Shown here piece by piece: positions 15,720-24,141 of a stretch of DNA of 64,000 nt. The stretch is taken from the NCBI RefSeq assembly GCF_002944315.1, contig NZ_CP024311.1:2766501-2830500 (forward strand). Reading direction: 5' to 3'. The notes beneath the pieces were generated by a model. That model made no database searches. It was not told where the DNA came from and saw only the letters and a program-made list of their open reading frames with translations. Positions within the stretch are counted from its first letter, which is position 1; every line of letters starts with the position of its first letter. Both the position numbers and the translations under genes were made by a program. The stretch is from Rhizobium sp. NXC24 (GTDB lineage Bacteria; Pseudomonadota; Alphaproteobacteria; Rhizobiales; Rhizobiaceae).

Positions 15720-16742
15720 TCAGGTCTCCGGCTCGGTCTCAGCCGACGACTCGACGACAGCCGCAGGGGCGGCCAGCAGATGCGGCTCCAGCCGCCGCGT
15801 AAAGACGTCATCGGCGCGAGCCTTGCGCGCAGCGAGATCATGCCCCGCAAGCACGTTCGCCTCGAAGGCCGCGATCAGAGCGGCAACCCTGGCTGGCCTT
15901 TCGGTGGCCGGCAACGGCGGCACAGCTTCCGATATCACCGCGTTCAGCAAGGCAATCCGCTGCTCGATGTCGATGGCAAGCTTGCCCGCCATCGCATTGA
16001 CGGCGGCGATTTTTACGTTGAGGACATTCGCCAGTTCCTCGTAGATATCGATCAGCCGCTGTAGCGCTGTCCGCCCCGGCTGCAATGCCCGCTCCTGCTC
16101 ATGAAGAGCATCCTGCTCGGCGACCAACCTGCTATACTCCGCCTCCAATTCCGATCGTGAAGCGACATCGCGAGCGCTGGAAATGCTGCTGCGCCGGTCG
16201 AAAATTCTTGGAATAAAAGCATCCGCTTGGCGCTGCACTTCTTCTATCTCGAAATCAATATGCTGCCGCCGCTCGATGATCCGCACGAGATGCGCCTCGC
16301 AATCGCGGAAGGACCGAACCAGCGCCGGTCGGGCGGTCTTGAACTGCGTATCGAGCGACGCTGACGCTGCAAGGGCCGCATCGAGATCGGCCGCGATCGA
16401 CGCCGGCTCGGCACGGCCCTGGCCCATCCGGCGCCCGAGCAGCCCCGACGTATCGATCCCGGCCTTCTCATCGAACAGCCGCCGGTGTTGCAAATCCGCG
16501 GCCGCGGTCAATAAATCGAGTTGCTTCACCAGCGACAGCGCCAGGGTTTTCCAGCGATCGAGCAACTCGATCGTCTCGCGTACCAGCGCCTCTTCCACCG
16601 GGAAATTGATGGCATCGAAACGTCCATTGCCCTTGGCATTGCGGCCGAGCCCGGCATTGGCCGCATCCATGCCCTTGATCGCGTCCTCAAGCATCGCGCG
16701 GGCCTTGTCGATTTCGCCGTCGAAGGAGTGGGCCTTGACCAT
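15720..16742 (-). CDS. Hypothetical alpha-helical (coiled-coil) protein
   Basis: A 340-residue protein I do not recognise. It has no signal peptide or membrane segment. Composition is Ala, Glu, Arg and Leu rich with long predicted helices and coiled-coil-like stretches (for example about 155-215, RDCEAHLVRIIERRQHIDFE and SRSELEAEYSRLVAEQDALH). The C-terminus ends in an acidic tail (ESSAETEPET). Start: ATG at 16742, preceded by GAGAG; the further codons to 16757 begin with TTG. Proximity to the DUF2333 gene on the same strand hints at a shared envelope function, which is inference only. Confidence 0.65.
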   Translation of the reverse strand: MVKAHSFDGEIDKARAMLEDAIKGMDAANAGLGRNAKGNGRFDAINFPVEEALVRETIELLDRWKTLALSLVKQLDLLTAAADLQHRRLFDEKAGIDTSGLLGRRMGQGRAEPASIAADLDAALAASASLDTQFKTARPALVRSFRDCEAHLVRIIERRQHIDFEIEEVQRQADAFIPRIFDRRSSISSARDVASRSELEAEYSRLVAEQDALHEQERALQPGRTALQRLIDIYEELANVLNVKIAAVNAMAGKLAIDIEQRIALLNAVISEAVPPLPATERPARVAALIAAFEANVLAGHDLAARKARADDVFTRRLEPHLLAAPAAVVESSAETEPET

Positions 16743-16824
16743 GAAAGCGTCTCTCAATTGCCGTTGCCAGCGAGACTAACCGCTTATATGCGCAAAGAAA
16801 ATGCCCCGAGCGTGCAAGCCAGCC

Positions 16825-17211
16825 TCAGTGTGCGACAGCCGGGCTCTTCAAATAGGCGATCAGATTGTCCAGATCCTTGTCACTCTTCAAACCGGGGAAA
16901 GTCATCTTCGTGCCCTTCACCAGGAATTGCGGACTGGGCAGATATTTTCTGAGCAGCGCCTCGTCCCAGACCTTGCCGTCGGCACCGAACGCCTTCATCG
17001 CCGGCGAATAGCTGTAATCGGGGATGGTGGCGACGGGACGACCGACGACGCCCATCAGCGACGGCCCGACATGGTTCTCATGTTCGGTTGCCGTGTGGCA
17101 GACGGCGCACTTCTTGAAGACTGCCGCACCGGCAACTGCATCCCCATCGGCAAGCGCGGCCGAAGCGGAAAAAAGAACGGCGGCCACGGCCGTCAGACAG
17201 CGCAACTTCAT
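16825..17211 (-). CDS. Small periplasmic class I cytochrome c
   Basis: A 128-residue electron-transfer protein with a signal peptide (CLTAVAAVLFSASAALADGD, cut near residue 21) and one heme c site, CAVCH at residues 35-39. The distal ligand is probably the Met of GTKMTFPG (about 103), and the family hallmark GPSLMGVVGR follows the heme site. Length and motifs match mitochondrial-type cytochrome c of rhizobia. GGAGGA lies directly upstream of the ATG. It stands downstream of thymidine kinase on the same strand with a 97-base gap. Confidence 0.92.
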   Translation of the reverse strand: MKLRCLTAVAAVLFSASAALADGDAVAGAAVFKKCAVCHTATEHENHVGPSLMGVVGRPVATIPDYSYSPAMKAFGADGKVWDEALLRKYLPSPQFLVKGTKMTFPGLKSDKDLDNLIAYLKSPAVAH

Positions 17212-17308
17212 GATTCCTCCACCATCGGATGTCTGGACGTATTCCCGACAGCCGCGACCATAGAGAAATTCGCCGCCGCCTGCCGGATGACGCAATGCCG
17301 CGGGCACT

Positions 17309-17890
17309 TCACTCCCCGGCCATGGCCTCTTCCCAGTGACGGCGGCAGAGAGAAACATATTTGTCGCTGCCGCCGATCTCGATCTGCGCCCCCTCATGCA
17401 CCACCCTGCCCTGTCCGTCGAGGCGCACCAGCATCGTCGCCTTGCGGCTGCAGTGGCAGATCGTCCGCACCTCGCGCATCTCGTCGGCAATCGTCAAAAG
17501 TTCCTGCGAGCCCGGAAACAGCTTGCCTTGGAAATCCGTGCGCAGCCCGTAAGCCATGACGGGCACGCCGAGGCGATCGACGATGTGGGCAAGCTGCCAA
17601 ACCTGCTCGCGCGAGAGGAACTGCGCCTCGTCGACGAAGACGCAGGCAAGCGCTTCCTCGGCGTGCAGATTGTCCGCCATCGCAAAGAGATCGTCCGTTT
17701 GATCGAAAGGTGTGGCGGCCATCTCCAGGCCGATGCGCGAGGCGATCTTGCCGCGACCGGCGCGGTCATCCAGGGCGGCGATAAAGGCAACGGTCCGCAT
17801 GCCGCGTTCTTGATAATTATAGGCCGCCTGCAGCAGCATGGTCGACTTGCCGGCGTTCATCGTTGAATAGTGGAAGTAAAGCTTGGCCAT
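17309..17890 (-). CDS. tdk: Thymidine kinase
   Basis: Phosphorylates thymidine with ATP for nucleotide salvage. The 193-residue protein has the P-loop STMNAGKST at 9-17, the DEAQF motif (VFVDEAQFLSREQVWQLA) of type II thymidine kinases, the lasso/substrate segment YGLRTDFQGKLFPGSQELL, and zinc-binding cysteines (ICHCSRKA and the later CRRH). Length and order are those of bacterial Tdk. The 234-base gap upstream separates it from the divergent choX and carries the promoters of both, none of which I can assign clearly. Confidence 0.96.
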   Translation of the reverse strand: MAKLYFHYSTMNAGKSTMLLQAAYNYQERGMRTVAFIAALDDRAGRGKIASRIGLEMAATPFDQTDDLFAMADNLHAEEALACVFVDEAQFLSREQVWQLAHIVDRLGVPVMAYGLRTDFQGKLFPGSQELLTIADEMREVRTICHCSRKATMLVRLDGQGRVVHEGAQIEIGGSDKYVSLCRRHWEEAMAGE

Positions 17891-18124
17891 GATATTCTCC
17901 TTGAGCGTCTCATGGGTTTTCCATCGCCGGAAGGAAAGACGCCTTTGGCGAAAACCACAGGAATTGCGGGCTTAGGTGGAACAAGATCGCCTCGGCAACA
18001 CACGGCTGAAAAAAACGTAAGGGAGTCGCAATCAGCCCCCGCAAACCGGCGCAAATACAATGAGGTCGCTTGAAAATGTCAGTTATTGGTGGTTGCTTGG
18101 GAACGTTAGACTGGGAGTCACACA

Positions 18125-19081
18125 ATGATAAAAATGACTTTAACCGCATTTGCCTTCGCCTCAGCTCTTTCCGCGCTGACGCTGGGTGCAACCACCGCAT
18201 CCGCCGCTGAGCCGGCAAGCTGTGGCACCGTACATTTCGCCGATGTGGGCTGGACCGACATCACCTCCACCACGGCGACGGCCTCCGTCCTCCTGAAGGC
18301 GCTCGGCTACGACACCGACGTCAAAGTGCTCGCCGTGCCGGTGACCTATCAGTCGTTGAAGAACAAGGACATCGACGTGTTCCTCGGCAACTGGATGCCC
18401 TCCATGGCCGAGAACATCAAACCGTTTGCCGCCGACAAGTCGGTCGAAACCGTTCGCCCCAATCTCGAAGGTGCGAAATACACGCTTGCGACGAACGCAA
18501 AGGGCGCGGAGCTCGGTATCAAGGATTTCAAGGATATCGCCACGCACAAGGATGATCTCGACGGCAAGATCTACGGCATCGAGCCGGGCAATGACGGCAA
18601 TCGCCTGGTTATCGACATGGTCGACAAGAACACCTTCGGCCTCAAGGGCTTCGAAGTGGTCGAGTCCTCCGAACAGGGCATGCTTGCCCAGGTTTCGCGG
18701 GCCGACAAGGAAGGCAAGCCGATCGTCTTCCTCGGCTGGGCTCCCCACCCGATGAACACGACCTACAAAATGACCTACCTCACGGGCGGTGACGACATCT
18801 TCGGACCGAACTTCGGCGGCGCAACCGTCTATACCAACGTCCGCGCAGGCTATCTGCAGGAATGCCCGAATGTCGGCACCTTCGTTAAAAACCTCGTCTT
18901 CTCGCTGCCGATGGAAAACGAGATCATGGGCAAGATCCTGAATGACGGCAAGGAGCCGGAGGCGGCTGCCACGGAATGGCTGAAGGCTAATCCGACCGCG
19001 GTTACTCCCTGGCTCGCTGGCGTCACCGCCAAGGACGGCAGTGATGGGCAGGCGGCAATCAAGTCCAAGCTCGGCCTTTGA
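18125..19081 (+). CDS. choX: Choline ABC transporter, periplasmic binding protein
   Basis: Binds choline in the periplasm and delivers it to ChoWV. The 318-residue protein has a signal peptide (LTAFAFASALSALTLGATTASA) and an OpuAC-type domain: CGTVHFADVGWTDITSTTAT, FLGNWMPSMAENIKPF and VFLGWAPHPMNTTY supply the Trp/Tyr aromatic-box regions used to bind quaternary ammonium groups. It is followed by choW and choV, the rhizobial choXWV order. A strong hairpin right after the gene (19093-19115) would let choX mRNA accumulate above the rest. Confidence 0.94.
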   Translation: MIKMTLTAFAFASALSALTLGATTASAAEPASCGTVHFADVGWTDITSTTATASVLLKALGYDTDVKVLAVPVTYQSLKNKDIDVFLGNWMPSMAENIKPFAADKSVETVRPNLEGAKYTLATNAKGAELGIKDFKDIATHKDDLDGKIYGIEPGNDGNRLVIDMVDKNTFGLKGFEVVESSEQGMLAQVSRADKEGKPIVFLGWAPHPMNTTYKMTYLTGGDDIFGPNFGGATVYTNVRAGYLQECPNVGTFVKNLVFSLPMENEIMGKILNDGKEPEAAATEWLKANPTAVTPWLAGVTAKDGSDGQAAIKSKLGL

Positions 19082-19092
19082 CATCCGGGGAC

Positions 19093-19115
19093 AAGGGGCG
19101 GCTCAACCGCCCCTT
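19093..19115 (+). terminator. Intra-operon hairpin after choX
   Basis: AAGGGGCGG and CCGCCCCTT pair perfectly over a 5-base loop, followed by a pyrimidine tract with few U residues. In binding-protein operons such a hairpin commonly protects the upstream mRNA or partly terminates transcription. Confidence 0.75.
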
Positions 19116-19247
19116 TCTCTTCCGTGAACGAGACTGCTTCCCTCCTATTGCGTCACACATCGGGCAGCGACCCGCATGGCGCCATAGGCCGTTATTCTCC
19201 GGCGGCCCTATCCGGAATTATTTGAGACGCCCGGAATCGCCGCCCCA

Positions 19248-20108
19248 ATGGTGGGCAAAGACGTGAACTGGTTAAACGATTACCGCATCCCTATCGGTCC
19301 ATGGGCCAAGGCCTTCGTGGATTGGCTGACGAGCAATTTCATATGGTTCTTCGACGGCCTTTCCTTCGTTGCCTCGCATGGGATCAAAGGACTTTTGTTC
19401 CTCTTGCAGGCACCGCATCCGCTGGTCGTTGTGATCATTTTCGCGGCCGTTGCCTACTGGCTGCGCCGGAGCATTCCGGTCACGATCCTGACCCTGGTCG
19501 GCCTGTTGATCACCATCAACCAGGGTTACTGGAAGGAGACGACCGAGACGCTTGCGCTGGTGCTGGCCTCCACTTTCGTCTGTATGCTCGTCGGCGTCCC
19601 CCTCGGCATCGCCGCCGCTCGCCGTCCATGGCTCTACGCCTTCATGCGACCGGTCCTCGACCTGATGCAGACTATCCCGACCTTCGTCTATCTGGTGCCG
19701 GCGATGATTCTGCTCGGCCTCGGCATGGTACCGGGCCTGATCGCCACCGTCGTCTTCGCCATTCCCGCATCGATCCGTATGACCCGCCTCGGCATCATCT
19801 CGACGCCGCCCTCTCTCGTCGAAGCAGCCGAAGCCTTCGGTGCGACACCGCGACAGGTGCTGCGCAAGGTCGAGGTGCCCTTTGCCACGCCACAGATCAT
19901 GGCCGGCTTGACGCAGACGATCATGCTCTCGCTCTCGATGGTCTCCATCGCTGCCCTCGTCGGCGCGCCTGGCCTCGGCGTCCCGGTACTGCGCGCATTG
20001 AACAGCGTCAACGTCGCCAAGAGCTTTGATTCCGGCTCCTGCATCGTCATCCTGGCGATCATTCTCGACCGCATGTTCCGTGCCCCCGGCGAAGGAGAAA
20101 AATCATGA
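19248..20108 (+). CDS. choW: Choline ABC transporter permease
   Basis: Inner-membrane channel of the choline importer. The 286-residue protein has about six to seven membrane segments after an N-terminal amphipathic stretch (LSFVASHGIKGLLFLLQAPH; VIIFAAVAYWLRRSIPVTIL; TLALVLASTFVCMLVGVPLG) and the cytoplasmic coupling loop EAAEAFGATPRQVLRKVEVP, characteristic of ProW/OpuAB-like permeases. The ATG at 19248 lacks a clear ribosome site; a GTG at 19263 (V/MNWLNDYRI) is a plausible alternative. The stop overlaps the choV start by four bases (ATGA). Confidence 0.93.
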   Translation: MVGKDVNWLNDYRIPIGPWAKAFVDWLTSNFIWFFDGLSFVASHGIKGLLFLLQAPHPLVVVIIFAAVAYWLRRSIPVTILTLVGLLITINQGYWKETTETLALVLASTFVCMLVGVPLGIAAARRPWLYAFMRPVLDLMQTIPTFVYLVPAMILLGLGMVPGLIATVVFAIPASIRMTRLGIISTPPSLVEAAEAFGATPRQVLRKVEVPFATPQIMAGLTQTIMLSLSMVSIAALVGAPGLGVPVLRALNSVNVAKSFDSGSCIVILAIILDRMFRAPGEGEKS

Positions 20109-21154
20109 CCACCGCCGTCGGCTTCAAAAATGTCAGCATCATCTTCGGCGATCGTCCCGAGACAGCGCTGAAACTTGCCGATGCCGGCAAGTCGCGCGAC
20201 GAGATCGGCAAGGCGACCGGCCTGGTGCTCGGCGTCGCCAACGCCTCGCTCGAGATCGAGGAAGGCGAAATCCTCGTGCTCATGGGCCTCTCCGGCTCAG
20301 GCAAGTCGACGCTCCTGCGCGCGGTCAACGGCCTGGCGCCGGTCGTGCGCGGCGATGTCATTGTCAATAGCAAGACCGGACCGGTCAATCCGTATAGCTG
20401 TAACCCCAAGGCGCTGCGCGACCTGCGCATGCATACCGTTTCGATGGTGTTCCAGCAGTTCGCGTTGCTGCCCTGGCGTACCGTCGCCGATAATGTCGGC
20501 TTCGGACTGGAGCTGGCCGGTGTGCCCGAGGCTGAGCGCAAGAAGCGCGTCGACGAGCAGTTGCAACTCGTCAACCTGACTCAATGGGCAAACCGCAAGG
20601 TCAACGAGCTCTCTGGCGGCATGCAGCAGCGCGTCGGCCTCGCCCGTGCGTTTGCAACCGGCGCGCCGATCCTGCTCATGGACGAGCCGTTCTCTGCGCT
20701 CGATCCGCTGATCCGCACCCGCCTGCAGGACGAACTTCTGGAATTCCAGCGCCGTCTGAAGCGGACGATCCTCTTCGTCAGCCACGATCTCGACGAGGCC
20801 TTCCGCATCGGCAACCGCATCGCCATCATGGAGAGCGGACGGATCATCCAGTGCGGCACGCCGCAGGAAATCGTCAAGAACCCCGCCGATCAATATGTCG
20901 CTGACTTCGTGCAGCACATGAACCCGATCAGCATGTTGACCGCCCGCGACGTCATGCAACAGGGTCTCGGCCACTCCGCAGCAGGCGGCTCGGTCACTGC
21001 CACCGCAACGGCCACAACGCCGCTCGTCGATATCCTCGACGCGCTGACGCATCAGCCCGGCAATATCGGCGTCGTTGACAACGGCGTGATTATCGGGACG
21101 ATTTCCGCCCAGGATGTCGTGGCTGGCCTCACCAGCCACCGGCGGAGAGAGTAG
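20105..21154 (+). CDS. choV: Choline ABC transporter ATP-binding protein
   Basis: ATPase of the ChoXWV importer, 349 residues. Walker A is GLSGSGKST (about 61-69), the Q-loop is MVFQQFALLPWRTV, the signature is LSGGMQQR, Walker B is ILLMDEPFSALD and the switch histidine is in FVSHDLDEA. An N-terminal extension (about 20-45, ALKLADAGKSRDEIGKATG) and a C-terminal CBS-like tail (about 275-345) are usual for the quaternary-amine subgroup (ProV/OpuAA). Translational coupling with choW is indicated by the ATGA overlap. Confidence 0.95.
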   Translation: MTTAVGFKNVSIIFGDRPETALKLADAGKSRDEIGKATGLVLGVANASLEIEEGEILVLMGLSGSGKSTLLRAVNGLAPVVRGDVIVNSKTGPVNPYSCNPKALRDLRMHTVSMVFQQFALLPWRTVADNVGFGLELAGVPEAERKKRVDEQLQLVNLTQWANRKVNELSGGMQQRVGLARAFATGAPILLMDEPFSALDPLIRTRLQDELLEFQRRLKRTILFVSHDLDEAFRIGNRIAIMESGRIIQCGTPQEIVKNPADQYVADFVQHMNPISMLTARDVMQQGLGHSAAGGSVTATATATTPLVDILDALTHQPGNIGVVDNGVIIGTISAQDVVAGLTSHRRRE

Positions 21155-21194
21155 TCTATCCTCATGCTCTCTCCTGCCCTGCGAGAGAGCGACT

Positions 21195-21944
21195 ATGAAC
21201 GATAAACCGTCCGTATTGCGGGAAACCGATGACGAGGCGCGCAAGCAGGCACGTATCCTGCTGCGCGCCGCTCGTTATGCGGCCATGGCCGTCATCGATC
21301 CGGAAACAGGCTTCCCTTCCGTCAGCCGCGTACTGACCGGCACGGATATCGACGGCGTGCCCGTCATTCTCGTCTCCGGCCTTTCAGCCCATACCAAGGC
21401 GCTGGCGAGAGATCCCCGCGCCTCGCTTCTCTTCGGGGAACCAGGCAAAGGCGACCCGCTCGCCCATCCGCGCCTCAGCGTTCAATGCAACGCCGAACGC
21501 GTCGATCGCGAAAACCGTCTGTACGGACGCATTCGTTCGCGCTTTCTCGCCCGGTACCCCAAGGCAAAGCTTTATGCCGATTTTGCCGATTTCTGCTTTT
21601 TCCGCCTCATACCGCTTACCGCCAGTCTTAATGGCGGTTTTGGAAAAGCATATGTCCTGCCCGGGAACGATCTGATGATTCTCTCGACGGCTAGCGAGAT
21701 GATTGCTGAACAGGCAGATGCGATAGTGCGAGAATTACTAGCCCACTACCCTTGTATCATTACAACTATAGTGGAGAGGTTGAGAGGATCGGGCGGTAAA
21801 AATTGGCGTATTTGTGGCTTAGATATGGCAGGAATCGACCTAATTCGGGGAGATGAGACGCTAAGATGGGAATTTGACCCACCATTGTCGGAGTTGCAGG
21901 GCACTCATACATACATATCTAAAATAGCATACTCGATACCTTAA
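21195..21944 (+). CDS. HugZ-like heme-utilisation/pyridoxamine-phosphate-oxidase-fold protein
   Basis: The 249-residue protein has an N-terminal split-barrel domain (LLRAARYAAMAVIDPETGFP, SGLSAHTKALARDPRASLLF, PRLSVQCNAERV, FLARYPKAKLYADFADFCFF) and a C-terminal DUF2470-like domain (GIDLIRGDETLRWEF), the layout of HugZ/HutZ heme-degrading or heme-storage proteins. The ATG at 21195 has GAGAG upstream; in-frame codons before it overlap choV. The last roughly 70 codons use many A/T-ending and rare codons (TTA, CTA, ATA, AGA, AGG), unlike the first 180, though the domain signature remains. Heme binding is inferred from the family. Confidence 0.8.
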   Translation: MNDKPSVLRETDDEARKQARILLRAARYAAMAVIDPETGFPSVSRVLTGTDIDGVPVILVSGLSAHTKALARDPRASLLFGEPGKGDPLAHPRLSVQCNAERVDRENRLYGRIRSRFLARYPKAKLYADFADFCFFRLIPLTASLNGGFGKAYVLPGNDLMILSTASEMIAEQADAIVRELLAHYPCIITTIVERLRGSGGKNWRICGLDMAGIDLIRGDETLRWEFDPPLSELQGTHTYISKIAYSIP

Positions 21945-21945
21945 A

Positions 21946-21961
21946 TTTAGGTATATACAAT
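21946..21961 (+). promoter_or_regulatory. Candidate NolR binding site, distal
   Basis: TTTAG-N9-AT matches the published NolR consensus (A/T)TTAG-N9-A(T/A). It lies 102 bases before the nolR start, immediately after the stop of the HugZ-like gene. Confidence 0.45.
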
Positions 21962-22045
21962 CTTTGGCCTATATTGGTATTGTTACTTATCGGATTAATT
22001 CCCCGATTAGAAAAATACCCCCGCAATTTCTGATGTACGCTCCGC

Positions 22046-22061
22046 ATTAGGAAGATTAAAA
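22046..22061 (+). promoter_or_regulatory. Candidate NolR binding site over the nolR ribosome site
   Basis: ATTAG-N9-AA matches the same consensus and covers GGAAG (22050-22054), the ribosome-binding site of nolR. With the distal site it suggests autoregulation, which is known for NolR. Confidence 0.45.
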
Positions 22062-22062
22062 G

Positions 22063-22380
22063 ATGAAGACAAGAAATTTGGCCGAACACTCCAACGTGGC
22101 GGCAGCATTATTATCTGCTATGGCGAACCCGAAGCGCCTTATGATTCTTTGCAGCCTGGTCAAAGGGGAAGTTCCGGTTGGCGTATTGGCCAATCAGGTG
22201 GGGCTCAGCCAATCTGCACTCTCCCAGCATCTTTCGAAGCTGCGCGCCCAGAAGCTGGTGAAGACCCGCCGCGATGCTCAAACGATTTACTACTCCAGTA
22301 CTTCAGACTCGGTCATTCGGGTTCTGGAAACGCTGGAAGACATTTATTGTGAACCGGAAAAAAGTAGATCGGCTGCTTAA
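22063..22380 (+). CDS. nolR: NolR-type ArsR-family transcriptional repressor
   Basis: A 105-residue winged-helix regulator. NolR represses nodulation genes and influences many other genes in Sinorhizobium and Rhizobium. The core LLSAMANPKRLMILCSLVKG, then VGLSQSALSQHLSKLRAQKL and TRRDAQTIYYSS, matches remembered NolR sequences closely; the recognition helix QSALSQHLSKLR is intact. No metal-binding cysteine pair of classical ArsR sensors is seen (one Cys at about 30). Two NolR consensus sites precede the gene and a perfect terminator follows it. The surrounding DNA (about 21735-22480) is AT-richer than its neighbours. Confidence 0.85.
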   Translation: MKTRNLAEHSNVAAALLSAMANPKRLMILCSLVKGEVPVGVLANQVGLSQSALSQHLSKLRAQKLVKTRRDAQTIYYSSTSDSVIRVLETLEDIYCEPEKSRSAA

Positions 22381-22486
22381 TAGCCAAAACTGGCTCTAGG
22401 TATGTCGAGGCAAGATCTCTAAGGAAAAGATAATTTCCGACCCTTAAGATCAAGCCCCCTTTCATCACCACATATATAACTGATTT

Positions 22487-22518
22487 GGCTGGCAAATTTC
22501 CCAATTTGCCAGCCTTTT
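22487..22518 (+). terminator. nolR terminator
   Basis: GGCTGGCAAATT and AATTTGCCAGCC form a perfect 12-bp stem with a TCCC loop, followed by TTTT. It ends the nolR transcript 107 bases past the stop codon. Confidence 0.9.
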
Positions 22519-22616
22519 CGCGTTTAGCGGCTTATCCTCGGCGGTTCGCGACACAGTGGAGGAGACCGGGCCAAAGCGAAACCGCCCCTCGTCATCCCCT
22601 GTCCCCTACCTTTGTC

Positions 22617-22644
22617 TTGACGTCAGGGGGCCGACTGATAATTT
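22617..22644 (+). promoter_or_regulatory. Candidate promoter of the transaminase gene
   Basis: TTGACG and TAATTT with a 16-base spacer, about 75 bases before the start. A small inverted repeat (CGCGGT-TTCGC-ACCGCG, 22665-22681) lies in the expected 5' leader. Between 22519 and 22616 nothing else is recognisable. Confidence 0.4.
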
Positions 22645-22719
22645 GACCGGGCAGTAAATAATCACGCGGTTTCGCACCGCGATCGGGAAATGGCCCCCGA
22701 ATGGCCATTGGAGAACAGC

Positions 22720-24048
22720 ATGTCCGACCGTTTGAATGCCACCCCCAACGATTTGCGCGCCTTCTGGATGCCGTTTACGGCCAATCGTCAGTTCAAGAAG
22801 GAGCCGCGCCTCTTCGTTAGCGCCAAGGATATGTACTATACGACCCATGACGGTCGGCAGGTGCTGGACGGAACTGCGGGTCTGTGGTGCGTGAATGCCG
22901 GCCACTGCCGGCCGAAGATCACCGAAGCCATTCGCCAGCAGGCGGGCGAACTCGACTATGCGCCGGCCTTCCAGCTCGGCCATCCCAAGGCTTTCGAGCT
23001 GGCAAACCGGCTGGTGGACATTGCGCCGGAGGGCATGAACCATGTTCTCTATACCAATTCAGGTTCTGAATCCGTCGAAACCGCGCTCAAGGTGGCGCTC
23101 GCCTACCATCGCGTGAAGGGCAACGGCTCCCGTTTCCGCCTCATCGGCCGCGAGCGCGGCTATCATGGCGTCAATTTCGGTGGCATCTCCGTGGGCGGCA
23201 TCGTCTCCAACCGCAAGATGTTTGGCACGCTGCTAACCGGCGTCGACCACATGCCCCACACGCATCTTCCCGGCAAGAATGCCTTCACCCGCGGCGAGCC
23301 CGAGCATGGCGGCGATATCGCCAGCGAGCTGGAGCGCATCGTCACCCTGCACGACGCCTCCACGATCGCCGCCGTCATCGTTGAGCCGGTCGCCGGCTCC
23401 ACCGGCGTGCTGATCCCGCCGAAGGGTTATCTGCAGAAGCTGCGTGAAATCTGCACCAAGCACGGCATCCTGCTGATCTTCGATGAAGTCATCACCGGTT
23501 TCGGCCGCCTCGGCACCCCCTTCGCCGCGCAATATTACGACGTGAAGCCGGACATGATCACGACCGCAAAGGGCCTGACGAATGGCGTTATCCCGATGGG
23601 CGCAGTCTTCGTGACCTCGGAAATCCACGACGCCTTCATGCAGGGACCCGAGCACATGATCGAGTTCTTCCATGGCTACACCTATTCCGGCAACCCGATC
23701 GCCTCTGCCGCGGCTCTTGCGACGCTCGATACCTACAAAGAAGAGGGCCTGCTGACACGCGCTGCCGAACTTTCGGACTACTGGGCTGACGCCCTGCACT
23801 CCCTGAAGGACTGCCCTGGTGTCATCGACATCAGAAACACCGGCCTCATCGGCGCCATCGAGCTCGACCCCATCGCCGGCGAACCCACCAAGCGTGCCTT
23901 CACCGCCTTCCTGAAGGCCTACGAAAAAGGCCTGCTGATCCGCACCACCGGCGACATCATCGCACTCTCCCCACCACTGATCATCGAAAAGCACCATATC
24001 GACGAACTCTTCGGCAAGCTCAGGGATATCTTGCAGAATAATATCTGA
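22720..24048 (+). CDS. Omega-amino acid (beta-alanine):pyruvate transaminase, class III
   Basis: PLP enzyme of 442 residues moving the amino group of beta-alanine or related omega-amines to pyruvate. Motifs include FWMPFTANRQFKKEPRLFVS and WCVNAGHCRP at the substrate-facing N-terminus, YTNSGSESVETALK for cofactor phosphate, RERGYHGVNFGG, LIFDEVITGFGRLG, and the PLP lysine in TTAKGLTNG. The pattern fits the beta-alanine:pyruvate group (BauA/AptA-like). The ATG at 22720 follows GGAGAACAGC. It reads toward the adenine deaminase gene 93 bases on, so the two may be cotranscribed; beta-alanine is a pyrimidine breakdown product, a loose metabolic link to purine catabolism. Confidence 0.88.
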   Translation: MSDRLNATPNDLRAFWMPFTANRQFKKEPRLFVSAKDMYYTTHDGRQVLDGTAGLWCVNAGHCRPKITEAIRQQAGELDYAPAFQLGHPKAFELANRLVDIAPEGMNHVLYTNSGSESVETALKVALAYHRVKGNGSRFRLIGRERGYHGVNFGGISVGGIVSNRKMFGTLLTGVDHMPHTHLPGKNAFTRGEPEHGGDIASELERIVTLHDASTIAAVIVEPVAGSTGVLIPPKGYLQKLREICTKHGILLIFDEVITGFGRLGTPFAAQYYDVKPDMITTAKGLTNGVIPMGAVFVTSEIHDAFMQGPEHMIEFFHGYTYSGNPIASAAALATLDTYKEEGLLTRAAELSDYWADALHSLKDCPGVIDIRNTGLIGAIELDPIAGEPTKRAFTAFLKAYEKGLLIRTTGDIIALSPPLIIEKHHIDELFGKLRDILQNNI

Positions 24049-24070
24049 GGCATAAGCTCGAACAAAACTG

Positions 24071-24120
24071 CGCCCCTCACGCCTCCTTTTGCTTCAGCAG
24101 AAGAGCCGGCATGAGGGGCG
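24071..24120 (+). repeat. Inverted repeat in the ade leader
   Basis: CGCCCCTCA (24071-24079) and TGAGGGGCG (24112-24120) are exact reverse complements, with GCC/GGC continuing the stem inward after one mismatch. It lies between the transaminase stop and the adenine deaminase start, and could be a terminator for the former or a leader structure for the latter. Confidence 0.6.
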
Positions 24121-24141
24121 ATCCATATGCGAGGGATGACC

